NCBI GenBank assembly: GCA_944325175.1
Contig: CALUYZ010000011.1
Coordinates: 1 to 51,466, forward strand
DNA: 51,466 nt
Source: Candidatus Gastranaerophilales bacterium
GTDB taxonomy: Bacteria > Cyanobacteriota > Vampirovibrionia > Gastranaerophilales > Gastranaerophilaceae
Direction: 5' to 3'
The position numbers and the translations under genes were made by a program. Position 1 is the first letter of the stretch. Each line of letters starts with the position of its first letter. The notes beneath the pieces are model-generated. The model saw only the letters and a program-made list of their open reading frames with translations, made no database searches and had not been told where the DNA came from. Below, one piece after another: positions 35,245 to 44,871 of the stretch.

Positions 35245-35847
35245 ATGAAAAACTGTCTAAAAAAACAAGGTAAATTGTTCGTTGTCACAGGTCCATCGGG
35301 TGTTGGCAAGGGAACTATTTTGAATAAATTTTTTGAAAATAACAAAGAAAACGTTTGTTATTCCGTTTCTATGACAACAAGAAAGCCCCGCCCTGTTGAA
35401 GTTAATGGGGTAAATTATTTTTTTGTTTCAAAAGAAGAGTTTGAAAAAGCCGTTAAAAACGATGAATTTCTTGAATGGGCGGAATATTCAGGCAATTATT
35501 ACGGAACAAACAAAAATTTTGTTTATGAAAAAATGAATAACGGGGTGAATGTTATTCTTGAAATTGAAACTCAAGGCGCAAAAAAAGTTATGGAAAAATT
35601 CCCCGATTGTATTTCAATTTTCTTTGCACCGCCAAATTTAGAAGAATTGGAACACAGGCTAAGAGGCAGACACACGGAAGACGAAGATTCCATTCAAAAA
35701 AGGCTTAATGCGGTTAAATTAGAACTTTGTTGCATAGAAAATTATAAATATAATATAATAAATGATGAAGTTGAAACTGCCTATAATAAATTGCAAGCGG
35801 TATATGATTATGAAACTTCGGATAAAAAAGAAAAAAACGATGATTAA
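35245..35847 (+). CDS. gmk: Guanylate kinase
   Basis: A 200-residue P-loop kinase that phosphorylates GMP to GDP. P-loop TGPSGVGKGT (15-24), MTTRKPRPVEVNGVNYFFV, FLEWAEYSGNYYGT and the LRGRHTEDEDSIQKRL lid are all present. A TATAAT (35229-35234) lies 10 nt before its ATG, so it may also have its own short-leader promoter. coaBC starts 8 bp before its stop. Confidence 0.96.
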   Translation: MKNCLKKQGKLFVVTGPSGVGKGTILNKFFENNKENVCYSVSMTTRKPRPVEVNGVNYFFVSKEEFEKAVKNDEFLEWAEYSGNYYGTNKNFVYEKMNNGVNVILEIETQGAKKVMEKFPDCISIFFAPPNLEELEHRLRGRHTEDEDSIQKRLNAVKLELCCIENYKYNIINDEVETAYNKLQAVYDYETSDKKEKNDD

Positions 35848-37003
35848 AAATGTTTTAATAGGCTTGACGGGTTCCATTGCCGCTTATAAGACGGCAGAAT
35901 TAATCAGGCTGTTTAAAAAAGAAGGAATGGAAGTTAAGGTTGTATCAACCGAATCGGGGCTTTTGTTTTTGGGCGAAAAAACTCTTGAAACCTTATCTAA
36001 TAACCCTGTTTACGTTGATACTTTTCAAAAACATTTAGAAACAAAACATATAAGCCTTGCAGATTGGGCAGATGTTTTTGTTATAGCGCCAATTAGCGCA
36101 AATTCCATTTCAAAAATTGCCACAGGAATTGCAGATAACCTTTTAACTTCACTTTCTTGCGCTTATTTAGGGAAAAACAAACCCTTTTTTATAGCGCCCG
36201 CTATGAATGACGGCATGTGGAATAACCCAATCATAAAAGAAAATATTTTAAAATTAAAAAATATAGGGGTTAATGTTATAGAACCTGTTTGTGGTTTTCT
36301 TGCTTGCGGCACGGAAGGAACAGGCAAAATGGAAGAGCCCGATATAATTTTTGAAAAAGTTAAAAATTCTTTTATAAATAAGAAAAATAAAAAAATTATT
36401 GTTACAGCCGGTGGCACAAGAGAATATATTGACCCAGTCAGGTTTATTTCAAACTCATCTTCAGGCAAAATGGGAATTTCCCTTGCAGATGCAGCCTATA
36501 ATATGGGCTATGATGTAAGTTTAATTACAACAGTTAATGTTAAAAAGCCATATAATGTAATTCCTGTTGAAACTGCAGAAGATATGCTAAATAAAACAAA
36601 AGAAGAATTTTTAAATGCCGATTATTTAATTATGGCAGCAGCCGTTTCAGATTTTAGAGTTAAAAACAACAAAAATTCAAAAATAGAAAAAAGTGAAATT
36701 AATAACGGTTCATATAATGTTGAACTTGTCTTAAATCCTGATATACTTAAAAATATAGCCCAAATTAAAAAAGAAAATCAAAAAGTTATAGGTTTTTCGC
36801 TCTCAACAGAAAATTTAGTTGAAATTGCAAAAAGAAAATTAAATGAAAAAAACCTTGATTTTATTGTTGCAAATGAAGCCAAAGTTGCACTAAATAAAGA
36901 TACAAACGAAGTTTTAGTTATCGATAAAAACGAAAATATTACAAAAATCGGCCCTTCTAAAAAAGAAGAAATTGCGAAATTGATTTTGGAGATTGTATTA
37001 TGA
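35840..37003 (+). CDS. coaBC: Phosphopantothenoylcysteine decarboxylase/synthetase
   Basis: A 387-residue bifunctional CoaBC that joins cysteine to 4'-phosphopantothenate and decarboxylates the product in coenzyme A synthesis. The flavin-dependent CoaC half has GLTGSIAAYKTAEL, the catalytic His in HISLADWAD, NSISKIATGIADNLLT and PAMNDGMWNNP. The CoaB half has TAGGTREYIDPVRFISN, SSSGKMG and AAAVSDFR. The gene starts at the ATG at 35840 inside the gmk end; a longer upstream frame would overlap gmk by 86 bp and has no support. Confidence 0.95.
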   Translation: MIKNVLIGLTGSIAAYKTAELIRLFKKEGMEVKVVSTESGLLFLGEKTLETLSNNPVYVDTFQKHLETKHISLADWADVFVIAPISANSISKIATGIADNLLTSLSCAYLGKNKPFFIAPAMNDGMWNNPIIKENILKLKNIGVNVIEPVCGFLACGTEGTGKMEEPDIIFEKVKNSFINKKNKKIIVTAGGTREYIDPVRFISNSSSGKMGISLADAAYNMGYDVSLITTVNVKKPYNVIPVETAEDMLNKTKEEFLNADYLIMAAAVSDFRVKNNKNSKIEKSEINNGSYNVELVLNPDILKNIAQIKKENQKVIGFSLSTENLVEIAKRKLNEKNLDFIVANEAKVALNKDTNEVLVIDKNENITKIGPSKKEEIAKLILEIVL

Positions 37004-37737
37004 TAAAAACTGAAAACATTATTTCAAAAATTGAAAAATACGCTTCTCTTGATTTAGCAGAACCTTGGGATAATTCAGGCTGGCAGATAGATTTATGCCA
37101 CGATTATACAAATAAAGTTATGGTTGCTCTTTCTTTAACAAAAGACAGTTTAGAACAAGCAATTACAAACGATTGCGATTTAATCATCACTCACCACCCG
37201 TTAATTTTTGATAAATTAAACGCAATTAATGATGCCGTTATTATTGAAGCAATTAAGCACAATATTTCAGTTTATAGCGCACATACAAACCTTGATAAAA
37301 CTTATGGGTCAACAACAGATGCTCTAGCTGGAGTCTTAGGGCTTAAAAATTTAATTACTGTTGATGATTACATTAAAATTTCGCACCTTAAAGATGAAAT
37401 TGCACTGGATGAATTTTTAGAAAATGCAAAAGTGGCGCTTGGGGTTGAAAGAATTAAATTAATTAACCCCTCAGGTGTTGAAACAGTTAAAAACATTGCA
37501 ATTTCAGCAGGTGCAGGCGGAAGCTTTATTAAAAAATTAAGAGAATATGATATTGACCTTTATTTAACAGGCGATATTAAATTCCACGCAGCGCTTGAGG
37601 TTAGAAACTTTGCAGCAGCTGACATCGGGCATTTTGATTCAGAAATTCCCGTTTTACCAATTTTACAAGGCCTTATTGCAAAAACGGGCGTTGAAGTTAT
37701 AATTGCAAATGAACATGTGCCTTGGACTTATATTTAG
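37000..37737 (+). CDS. Nif3-like dinuclear metal-centre protein
   Basis: A 245-residue member of the Nif3/YbgI (GTP cyclohydrolase I type 2-like) family. The metal ligands lie in DLIITHHPLIF, YSAHTNLDKTYG and GHFDSEIP; the start EKYASLDLAEPWDNSGWQ and the ISAGAGGSF stretch are typical. The short form without the inserted PII-like domain is seen. The precise biochemical role in bacteria is unsettled. It overlaps coaBC by 4 bp (ATGA). Confidence 0.92.
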   Translation: MIKTENIISKIEKYASLDLAEPWDNSGWQIDLCHDYTNKVMVALSLTKDSLEQAITNDCDLIITHHPLIFDKLNAINDAVIIEAIKHNISVYSAHTNLDKTYGSTTDALAGVLGLKNLITVDDYIKISHLKDEIALDEFLENAKVALGVERIKLINPSGVETVKNIAISAGAGGSFIKKLREYDIDLYLTGDIKFHAALEVRNFAAADIGHFDSEIPVLPILQGLIAKTGVEVIIANEHVPWTYI

Positions 37738-37747
37738 GAGATAAATT

Positions 37748-38851
37748 TTGACAATCAGGTTTTTAACATCGGGTGAATCTCACGGGAAATGTTTAAATGC
37801 AATAATAGAAGGCATTGGCTATGGGTATGAACTCGATTTTGATTTTATAAATAATGAACTAAAAAACCGCCAACAAGGTAAAGGTCGTGGCGGCAGAATG
37901 AAAATTGAAACAGATAAAATTGAAATAAAATCGGGGGTAAGGTTTAATAAAACAACAGGTTCTCCTATTTGTATAGAAATAAATAACCGTGATTTTGCAA
38001 ACTGGCAAATTCCAATGTCAATTTCAAAATTTGATTTTGATAATTTGAACGAAGATGAAAAAAACGAAATAATACAAAAAATTGAAGAAAAGAAAATCAC
38101 CAAAGTTCGCCCCGGGCATGCAGATTTATCAGGCGCCATTAAATTTGGGGCAGATGACATCAGAGATATTTTAGAAAGATCCTCTGCAAGAGAAACTGCA
38201 ACAAGAGTGGCAGTTGGTGCAATTTGCCAAAATATTCTTCAAAAATTTGGAATTTTTGGAAATTGTGAAGTGGTTTCTATTTGCAATGAAACAAATGAAA
38301 ATAAAATTGATGAAAAAATTGATGAAGCAAAAAGGCTTGGTGTTAGCCTTGGCGGTGTTGTTCGAGTAAGATTTAAGGGCGTTCCCGTTGGGCTTGGCAG
38401 TTTTGTTCATTGGGATAAAAGAATAGACGGTCTTTTTGCGCAAGCTTTAATGAGTATACCCGCAATAAAATCTGTTGAAATTGGAATGGGAAAAGAAGTT
38501 GCTAATTTTACGGGCGATAAAATTCACGATGAAATTTTTTATGAAAACGGCAAAATCACCCGCCACACAAATAATGCAGGCGGAATTGAAGGCGGCATGA
38601 CAAATGGTGAAGAAATTGTTTTAACATGCGCTATGAAACCAATTCCAACAATGAATAAGGCGCTATCTTCCATTGATATTAAAGATAAAACAAAAGTTGA
38701 AGCACACTTTGAAAGAGCGGATACCTGTGCTGTTGAAGCATGCGCTACTGTTGCGCTTAATATGGCTTCAATTATTTTATTAAATGCATTTTTTGACAAA
38801 TTTGGCGGCGATAGCTACATTGAAACAAAGAGAAATTATGAAGCAAGATAG
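37748..38851 (+). CDS. aroC: Chorismate synthase
   Basis: A 367-residue FMN-dependent enzyme for the last common step of the shikimate pathway (EPSP to chorismate). The N-terminal RFLTSGESHGKCLNAIIEG, the RQQGKGRGGRMKIE-like segment (NRQQGKGRGGR), VRPGHADLSGAIKFG and AGGIEGGMTNGE are clear. The start is TTG, with AGGAG about 7 nt upstream. aroK begins 14 bp before its end. Confidence 0.96.
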   Translation: MTIRFLTSGESHGKCLNAIIEGIGYGYELDFDFINNELKNRQQGKGRGGRMKIETDKIEIKSGVRFNKTTGSPICIEINNRDFANWQIPMSISKFDFDNLNEDEKNEIIQKIEEKKITKVRPGHADLSGAIKFGADDIRDILERSSARETATRVAVGAICQNILQKFGIFGNCEVVSICNETNENKIDEKIDEAKRLGVSLGGVVRVRFKGVPVGLGSFVHWDKRIDGLFAQALMSIPAIKSVEIGMGKEVANFTGDKIHDEIFYENGKITRHTNNAGGIEGGMTNGEEIVLTCAMKPIPTMNKALSSIDIKDKTKVEAHFERADTCAVEACATVALNMASIILLNAFFDKFGGDSYIETKRNYEAR

Positions 38852-39362
38852 AAAATCGGTTATATTAACTGGCATGCCGGGGTCTGGCAAAACAACCGTT
38901 GGGCTTAATTTATCAAAAAAATTAGGCTTAACTTTTTATGACCTTGATTTTTTAATTGAAGAAAATGAAAAAAGAAAAATAACCGAAATTTTTGATGTTG
39001 ATGGCGAAGATTATTTCAGAAAAAAAGAAACTGAAACAATTAAAAACTTTCCCTACAAAGCTCCTTATATTCTATCTTTAGGGGGTGGCACAATCACAAG
39101 AGCGGAAAATGTTTTTCTTTTAAAAAATATAGGTAAAATTTTCTATCTAAAAGTAAGCCCTGAAATTATTTTTGATAGAATAAAAGATGATAAAACAAGA
39201 CCTTTATTATTAAAAGAAAACCCTAAAAAAGCCTTGTTTGAACTTTATGAAAAAAGGCATCTTCAATATGAAACATCTGCCGATTTTATTGTTGATGCAA
39301 ATAAAACAACGGTTGAAACAGTTTTTAATATAGTGGAAATATATGAAAAAATTAACGGTTAA
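38838..39362 (+). CDS. aroK: Shikimate kinase
   Basis: A 174-residue P-loop kinase that makes shikimate 3-phosphate. The P-loop GMPGSGKT (12-19), FYDLDFLIEE, YFRKKETE and LSLGGGTITR are diagnostic. I place the start at the ATG at 38838, not at an earlier in-frame ATG inside aroC. Overlaps of 14 bp with aroC and 20 bp with aroB mark a tight aroC-aroK-aroB operon. Confidence 0.95.
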   Translation: MKQDRKSVILTGMPGSGKTTVGLNLSKKLGLTFYDLDFLIEENEKRKITEIFDVDGEDYFRKKETETIKNFPYKAPYILSLGGGTITRAENVFLLKNIGKIFYLKVSPEIIFDRIKDDKTRPLLLKENPKKALFELYEKRHLQYETSADFIVDANKTTVETVFNIVEIYEKING

Positions 39363-40392
39363 TGCTAAAACAAAAAATTACGATATTATTATTAAAGAAG
39401 GCTTAATAGCGGAAATTTTAGATTATCTTCAAAGAGATAAGAAAAAATTTCTTATAACAAATAATACTTTAGAAAAATTATACCCTGATTTAGTTAACAG
39501 TTTTGAAAATAAAATTATTATAAAAGACGGCGAAGAATATAAAAACTTTGAAACTTTTGAATTTATTATAAATGAACTTTTAAAAAGAAAAATTGAAAGA
39601 AAAGATTTAATCTTAGCCTTTGGTGGCGGTGTTGTGGGAGATTTGGCAGGGTTTGCAGCTGCAAGCGTTTTAAGGGGCGTAAATTTTGTTCAAATCCCAA
39701 CAACTTTATTAGCTCAGGTAGATTCATCTGTTGGCGGTAAAACAGGTTTTAATACAAAATACGGAAAAAATTTAATCGGCGCTTTTTATCAGCCTGAATC
39801 CGTTTTAATAGATACAAATTTTCTAAAAACCTTGCCTGTTAGAGAAATTAAAACAGGCTTAGGCGAAGTTGTTAAATATTCATTTATTGAAAAAAATTGC
39901 AGCGATGATGAAAAAATTCACCTTTCAAAATATTTAGATGAAGCAGACCCTAATAATTTAGATTTTAAGGAAATTATTTATAGGTCAGCTGCGCTTAAAG
40001 CTTCCGTTGTTTCAAAAGATGAAAAAGAATCGGGCTTAAGGGCAGTTTTAAACTTTGGGCACACTTTTGCTCATTCGATTGAAACTATTACAAACTACAA
40101 AAAATTCACCCACGGTGAAGCCGTTGCAATGGGTATGAAGCTTGCATTTGAACTTTCTTATAACCTTAATTTTATAAACAAGGAATACCTTGATTATGCT
40201 TTTAAATTAATAGATAAATTTAACCTTGCCCCTGTTTATAAAATAGAATGTAATAAAGATGAATATATTAACATAATGAAATCTGATAAAAAGGTTTCAA
40301 ATTCAAAAATAAGGCTTGTTTTGCCAACTTCAAAAGGTAAAGTTAAAATTTTTGATAATATAAATGAAGATGAAATTAAGAAGGTTATTTAA
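39343..40392 (+). CDS. aroB: 3-Dehydroquinate synthase
   Basis: A 349-residue NAD- and metal-dependent enzyme for the second shikimate step. It shows LAFGGGVVGDLAGFAAA, QIPTTLLAQVDSSVGGKTGF, GLGEVVKYS, NFGHTFAHSIE and THGEAVAMGM, including the metal-binding Glu and His residues. The length is normal. It is last in the apt-to-aroB run; other shikimate genes are outside the window. Confidence 0.96.
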   Translation: MKKLTVNAKTKNYDIIIKEGLIAEILDYLQRDKKKFLITNNTLEKLYPDLVNSFENKIIIKDGEEYKNFETFEFIINELLKRKIERKDLILAFGGGVVGDLAGFAAASVLRGVNFVQIPTTLLAQVDSSVGGKTGFNTKYGKNLIGAFYQPESVLIDTNFLKTLPVREIKTGLGEVVKYSFIEKNCSDDEKIHLSKYLDEADPNNLDFKEIIYRSAALKASVVSKDEKESGLRAVLNFGHTFAHSIETITNYKKFTHGEAVAMGMKLAFELSYNLNFINKEYLDYAFKLIDKFNLAPVYKIECNKDEYINIMKSDKKVSNSKIRLVLPTSKGKVKIFDNINEDEIKKVI

Positions 40393-40440
40393 TTTTGTTT
40401 GTCTTCAGGCATGGTAAAATCTGTTATTTTTTGAAAAATA

Positions 40441-40466
40441 TGGCTACCTTTAATTTAAGGTAGCCA
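40441..40466 (-). terminator. Hairpin terminator for the minus-strand gene
   Basis: TGGCTACCTT (40441-40450) pairs perfectly with AAGGTAGCCA (40457-40466). On the minus strand it is followed by ATATTTTTC; on the plus strand, after aroB, no U tract follows. Confidence 0.7.
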
Positions 40467-40477
40467 CATTGTTGGAA

Positions 40478-40906
40478 TTAATTATTCTTAGCATCCGTAA
40501 TTGCCTGATATTTTCCTTCTACTTTGCCATTTTCGTGAATATGTTTAATTTGAAGGGCGGATGTGCCAACAAGTGCTAAACCGCTTATAAGGGCGATTGC
40601 TTTCGCTGTTTTTGGATTTGCTTTTGCATATTTTATGGCTTCCGTGCCAATATCTTTAATTGTATCCAACATACCTGTCTTTTTCATTACAGATGCACCT
40701 TTGTCAAAAACTTTTGCAAAGCTGTCTGCTACAGGTTGATATTTAATTGCAAGTCCGGCAGCGGTACCGGCACTTATTCCTAAGGCTGTAGCTCCAATGG
40801 CACCTTTTAAGTTATTTTTAATTTTTTCACCCGTGCATTGTGTTTTTTCAGTAATTCCCGCATTTTCTAAACCATGGTACAAAGTTGTTGCTGATAATAG
40901 TGACAT
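40478..40906 (-). CDS. Small protein with Gly/Ala-rich hydrophobic segments
   Basis: A 142-residue protein of no recognised family. It has two hydrophobic Gly/Ala-rich stretches (GAIGATALGISAGTAAGLAI about 36-55 and AIALISGLALVGTSAL about 104-119) reminiscent of glycine-zipper membrane segments, separated by basic helices. It has no classical signal peptide. The ATG at 40906 is chosen because AAAGGAAC lies 7 nt upstream; an earlier ATG overlaps that ribosome site. Single-gene unit with its own terminator. Probably a lineage-specific membrane or envelope protein. Confidence 0.75.
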   Translation of the reverse strand: MSLLSATTLYHGLENAGITEKTQCTGEKIKNNLKGAIGATALGISAGTAAGLAIKYQPVADSFAKVFDKGASVMKKTGMLDTIKDIGTEAIKYAKANPKTAKAIALISGLALVGTSALQIKHIHENGKVEGKYQAITDAKNN

Positions 40907-40924
40907 AATTTTTGTTCCTTTCAT

Positions 40925-41162
40925 TTTTCTATTTATTTTATATTTAGTGTTTTAACTTCATATTCATATAAACAAATTTTCTATATAAGAATTTACTTTT
41001 TTAAGAGATTAAATTTCATCTAATCCGCTAAATTATGAATTTAGAACACTTTCAACTATTTACAAAACTTAATATAATAGCTTTTATACATCTATAATAA
41101 AAAATATAAGAGCTAACACATCATAAATAAGTCTTGCAATTTTATTAATCAAAGAAAAAAGC
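40925..41162. other. AT-rich intergenic DNA
   Basis: A spacer with no supported gene. A 20-codon frame (ATG near 41036) has no Shine-Dalgarno and was not accepted. It must hold divergent promoters for the minus-strand small protein and the XRE regulator. Confidence 0.5.
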
Positions 41163-41168
41163 TAGAAT
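41163..41168 (+). promoter_or_regulatory. -10 element, leaderless XRE regulator
   Basis: TAGAAT lies 7 nt before the ATG at 41176 with no Shine-Dalgarno between. No good -35 is visible. Confidence 0.35.
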
Positions 41169-41175
41169 TTAAAAT

Positions 41176-41499
41176 ATGGATGTCAAAGAATTAGTAGGTA
41201 AAAAAATAAGAATTTTAAGAACCAAAAGGCGAATGACCCAATTTGAACTTGCACAAAAAATAGGTATTTCGCAAAGGTCTTTAAGCGGCATTGAAACGGG
41301 TGAAAACTTTTTAACGGCAGAAACCCTTAATAGAGTTTTAATTTCTTTTGGAATTACTTTGGAAGATTTTTTTGCAGTAGAACACCTAAAACCTGAAAAT
41401 GAGCTTATTGCTGAACTTTTAGATGATATTAAATCACTTAAAGATATTGAAAAAGTTCGAATTATATATAAAATTGTTAAAGCCGTACTAAAAGATTAA
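41176..41499 (+). CDS. XRE-family HTH regulator with C-terminal extension
   Basis: A 107-residue DNA-binding protein. Residues about 8-65 are a Cro/CI-type helix-turn-helix (IRILRTKRRMTQFELAQKIG, ISQRSLSGIETGENF), and a short helical tail (66-107) may dimerise. Probably a local repressor; its target is not evident. It lies between two minus-strand lineage-specific genes, with no phage genes nearby. Confidence 0.9.
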   Translation: MDVKELVGKKIRILRTKRRMTQFELAQKIGISQRSLSGIETGENFLTAETLNRVLISFGITLEDFFAVEHLKPENELIAELLDDIKSLKDIEKVRIIYKIVKAVLKD

Positions 41500-41577
41500 C
41501 GGCTATTTTGCGGTTATATACTTAAATTTATTTACTAAAAATGAAAACGCAGTGTTTTTAATAAAATAAGATTAAAA

Positions 41578-41635
41578 TGAACTAAAACCTTAAAATCGAC
41601 TTTTTATTCCGTCAAATTTTAATGGTTTTAGTTCA
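41578..41635. terminator. Long imperfect hairpin, terminator of the minus-strand gene
   Basis: TGAACTAAAACC (41578-41589) pairs with GGTTTTAGTTCA (41624-41635), and the stem extends inward with TTAAAAT/ATTTTAA. On the minus strand it is followed by a T-rich run, directly after the gene at 41643. Confidence 0.6.
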
Positions 41636-41642
41636 AAAAATT

Positions 41643-42371
41643 TTATTCAAATAAACCAAGCTTTTGACCTAATTCAAGGGAATTTCTATCAACACAGACA
41701 GGAATTTTTTCCATTCCTAAATCCTTCATGGCAAAATAGTTGCAATGGTCGGGTTCATCTGTCATTTGATTTAAGTTAATTAATATAGAATCTTTATTTA
41801 GGTTGGATGCGCCATATTTATCAACATATTCAATAGCGCCTTCTATTCCGCCTGCCATATTAGAATTTAAAACAATCGTTGGCGCAACAATATTTTCACC
41901 CGATTTTAAACTAAAATCAGCATCCTTTTTAAAATATTGCCTGTAATCATGCTCAACATGCTTAAAATTGTTGGTAGTTTGTGTTGCTAAAATTTCATCT
42001 AATTTTTTAGTATTTATGTATGCTATAGTTGCGGTTTTATCGCTTCTTTCAGGCTTTACAACTCTATCTGCTATATTTCTTGGCTCTAAAAGCTCTTTTT
42101 GATTCAACCTTGTAAATCTTATATTGTTTGATGTGCAGTAAGTTTCAATATATTCATCAAAATCATCAGGCGCAACTATTGTTGCAGTTGCATTTATTTC
42201 TTTTCCGTCAGCTGTTTGAGGTTGATTTTTTTTGGTGTAATCGGTATAGTCTATTTTTGTCTTTATACCGCGTGATTCGCACTCATCCGTTAAATAAAAA
42301 TATTCTCTGACACTGTCACCTTTTGTGCTGTATACTTTATATGTTCCTTGAAATGAAATCGGGCTAATCAT
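41643..42371 (-). CDS. Unknown protein with N-terminal SPISFQG motif
   Basis: A 242-residue protein of no recognised family, with no signal peptide or membrane segment. It starts MISPISFQGTYKVYSTKGDS; the short hydrophobic SPISFQG start looks like a tag. The rest is soluble, acidic-to-neutral and rich in Asn/Asp/Thr. GGAGAAAA precedes the ATG. It could be a secreted or surface effector, but nothing in the sequence proves this. Confidence 0.75.
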   Translation of the reverse strand: MISPISFQGTYKVYSTKGDSVREYFYLTDECESRGIKTKIDYTDYTKKNQPQTADGKEINATATIVAPDDFDEYIETYCTSNNIRFTRLNQKELLEPRNIADRVVKPERSDKTATIAYINTKKLDEILATQTTNNFKHVEHDYRQYFKKDADFSLKSGENIVAPTIVLNSNMAGGIEGAIEYVDKYGASNLNKDSILINLNQMTDEPDHCNYFAMKDLGMEKIPVCVDRNSLELGQKLGLFE

Positions 42372-42434
42372 TTTTTCTCCTTTTGTTTGTATAGTTATAA
42401 TGTATATGAAAAATAATTTTTGCTAAATAAGTTA

Positions 42435-43506
<1,072 letters not shown>

Positions 43507-43532
43507 TTTTTGACGTAAACCAAACAAAATTT

Positions 43533-43572
43533 GAACACTCTGTAATGAAATTTGCAGAGTGTTCTTTTTTTT
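43533..43572 (+). terminator. Strong Rho-independent terminator after gap
   Basis: GAACACTCTG (43533-43542) pairs with CAGAGTGTTC (43555-43564), followed by eight Ts. Confidence 0.92.
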
Positions 43573-43651
43573 GTAAATAGTCTATTTGGTGAATTTTATT
43601 TTATTTTTGTTTTATTTATGCTTTCTAAACTATTCGATTAAAGGAAAATTT

Positions 43652-43729
43652 ATGCCTTCAATTACTATTCGAGCTATATGTGCAGCATTTTGCGGTTTTA
43701 TTATGCTTATTTTCTTAACAACAAAATAA
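43652..43729 (+). CDS. Tiny single-span membrane peptide (25 aa)
   Basis: The frame starts MPSITIRAICAAFCGF and ends IMLIFLTTK, with TAA at 43727-43729. AAAGGA lies 7 nt before the ATG, a good ribosome site. Most of it is one hydrophobic helix, with a basic residue near each end. A similar 26-residue peptide lies at 6371-6451, with the shared AIC...GFI...L pattern. I recognise no family. Such peptides often associate with larger membrane complexes; that is inference. Confidence 0.5.
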   Translation: MPSITIRAICAAFCGFIMLIFLTTK

Positions 43730-43873
43730 ATACCGCTTTTTCAATTTAATAAATCAATAAAAACCAACAATAACAACGTTGTTGGCTCGCGCAAGAACGA
43801 AGCTCTGACTCAACTATGAGATTATTTTGTGATGCAATTAAAACGGTTAAAATAAAAACCTAAGACTTTTACT
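43730..43873. other. Intergenic DNA with a palindrome
   Basis: CCAAC ... CAACGTTGTTGG (about 43764-43784) forms a palindromic stretch. No gene is supported. Confidence 0.4.
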
Positions 43874-43956
43874 TGGGCAGGATGGGATTTGAACCCACAT
43901 GCATTTTATTGCGCCGGCTCCTGAAACCGGTGCGTCTACCGTTTCGCCACCTGCCC
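43874..43956 (-). tRNA. tRNA-Leu (CAG)
   Basis: A class II tRNA with a long variable arm. The acceptor stem is GGGCAGG/CCTGCCC (43956-43950 with 43881-43875), the discriminator is A, the anticodon loop is TTCAGGA with anticodon CAG, and the T-arm GGGTTCAAATCCC is standard. CCA is not encoded. The flanks are also complementary: AAGACTTTT (43863-43871) can pair with AAAAGTCTT (43957-43965), which would extend the acceptor stem of the precursor. Confidence 0.95.
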
Positions 43957-44124
43957 AAAAGTCTTTTCTATATTATAATAAAAACTTGTCTATATCAATA
44001 TTAAAATTTGATTTAATATAAACTTATATGATGTTCTTTTTGTTTAATTAATATAATTTTTACTTGATTTTTAAACTATTAAGGTGTAAGTTTAATAAAA
44101 TCAAATAAAATTAGGATTTTAAAA

Positions 44125-44784
44125 ATGCATAAAAGACTAAAAGAATTAAGAAAAGCTTTAAATATTCAACAAGGTGAATTTGCTAAAAGCATAGGGATAT
44201 TGCAGCAGCAGCTAAGCAAGTATGAAAGAGGTGAAAACAAACCTTCTTGCGATTTTTTAATTAAGTTGATTGAAAAAACAAATGTAAATATAAATTGGCT
44301 TTTGATTGGCAAAGGTAATATGTTTGTTGAAAATGCCGAAAAAGAAATTCCTGATGCCGTTGAGATTATATATTATGAAAATCCAACCCTTATTGAAACA
44401 ATCAAAAATCCTGTTATTACAAGTATTTGGCTTGATAGAGAATTAATTCATAATGTTTGGCTTAAAAATGAAGCTAATCTAAGAACTTTGCAAATGCCGG
44501 GAGATACTATGGATGGTGGTGAAACCCCAATTAGAAATAAAGACATGCTTATTGTCGATATTTCAGATACAAATATACAAGCAAGCGGTATTTTTGTTTA
44601 CACAACAAAAAATGGCAGTTTAATTTTTGTAAACGGCATTAAACAATCTCCTGACGGTACTTATAGGTTTTATTTCAGAAATTCAAGTTATAAAGAAATT
44701 CACTATACATTGGATGACCTTGAAAAGCTTGGCTTTAAAGTAATTGGCAGAGTTGTTAAAAATATAACAAGCGGTTTTTGCTAA
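44125..44784 (+). CDS. XRE/S24-like repressor without self-cleavage residues
   Basis: A 219-residue CI-like regulator. Residues 1-60 are an HTH (MHKRLKELRKALNIQQGEFA, GILQQQLSKYERGENKPS). Residues about 110-215 resemble the S24/LexA-type domain: LQMPGDTMDGGETPIRNKDM stands at the normal GDSM site, but the catalytic Ser is Thr, and the usual Lys after the FVNGI strand is not found at its normal place. So it probably does not cleave itself under DNA damage, and works as a plain repressor or sensor. It is single and no phage genes lie nearby. Confidence 0.83.
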   Translation: MHKRLKELRKALNIQQGEFAKSIGILQQQLSKYERGENKPSCDFLIKLIEKTNVNINWLLIGKGNMFVENAEKEIPDAVEIIYYENPTLIETIKNPVITSIWLDRELIHNVWLKNEANLRTLQMPGDTMDGGETPIRNKDMLIVDISDTNIQASGIFVYTTKNGSLIFVNGIKQSPDGTYRFYFRNSSYKEIHYTLDDLEKLGFKVIGRVVKNITSGFC

Positions 44785-44791
44785 ATAAAAA

Positions 44792-44825
44792 GGCAGAAAA
44801 TAATATTTCTGCCAAAAAAAATAAA
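44792..44825 (-). terminator. Hairpin terminator for the minus-strand gene
   Basis: GGCAGAAA (44792-44799) pairs with TTTCTGCC (44806-44813). On the minus strand it is followed by TTTTTATTT; on the plus strand As follow, so it mainly serves the gene at 44872. Confidence 0.65.
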
Positions 44826-44871
44826 TATTCATTGCGCTTGTCTGCGCTTTCCTTTTCATACTACTTTGATT

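Noticed and set aside
41036..41098. A 20-codon frame upstream of the XRE regulator
   Set aside because: No Shine-Dalgarno, no membrane helix and no special composition; not distinguishable from chance.
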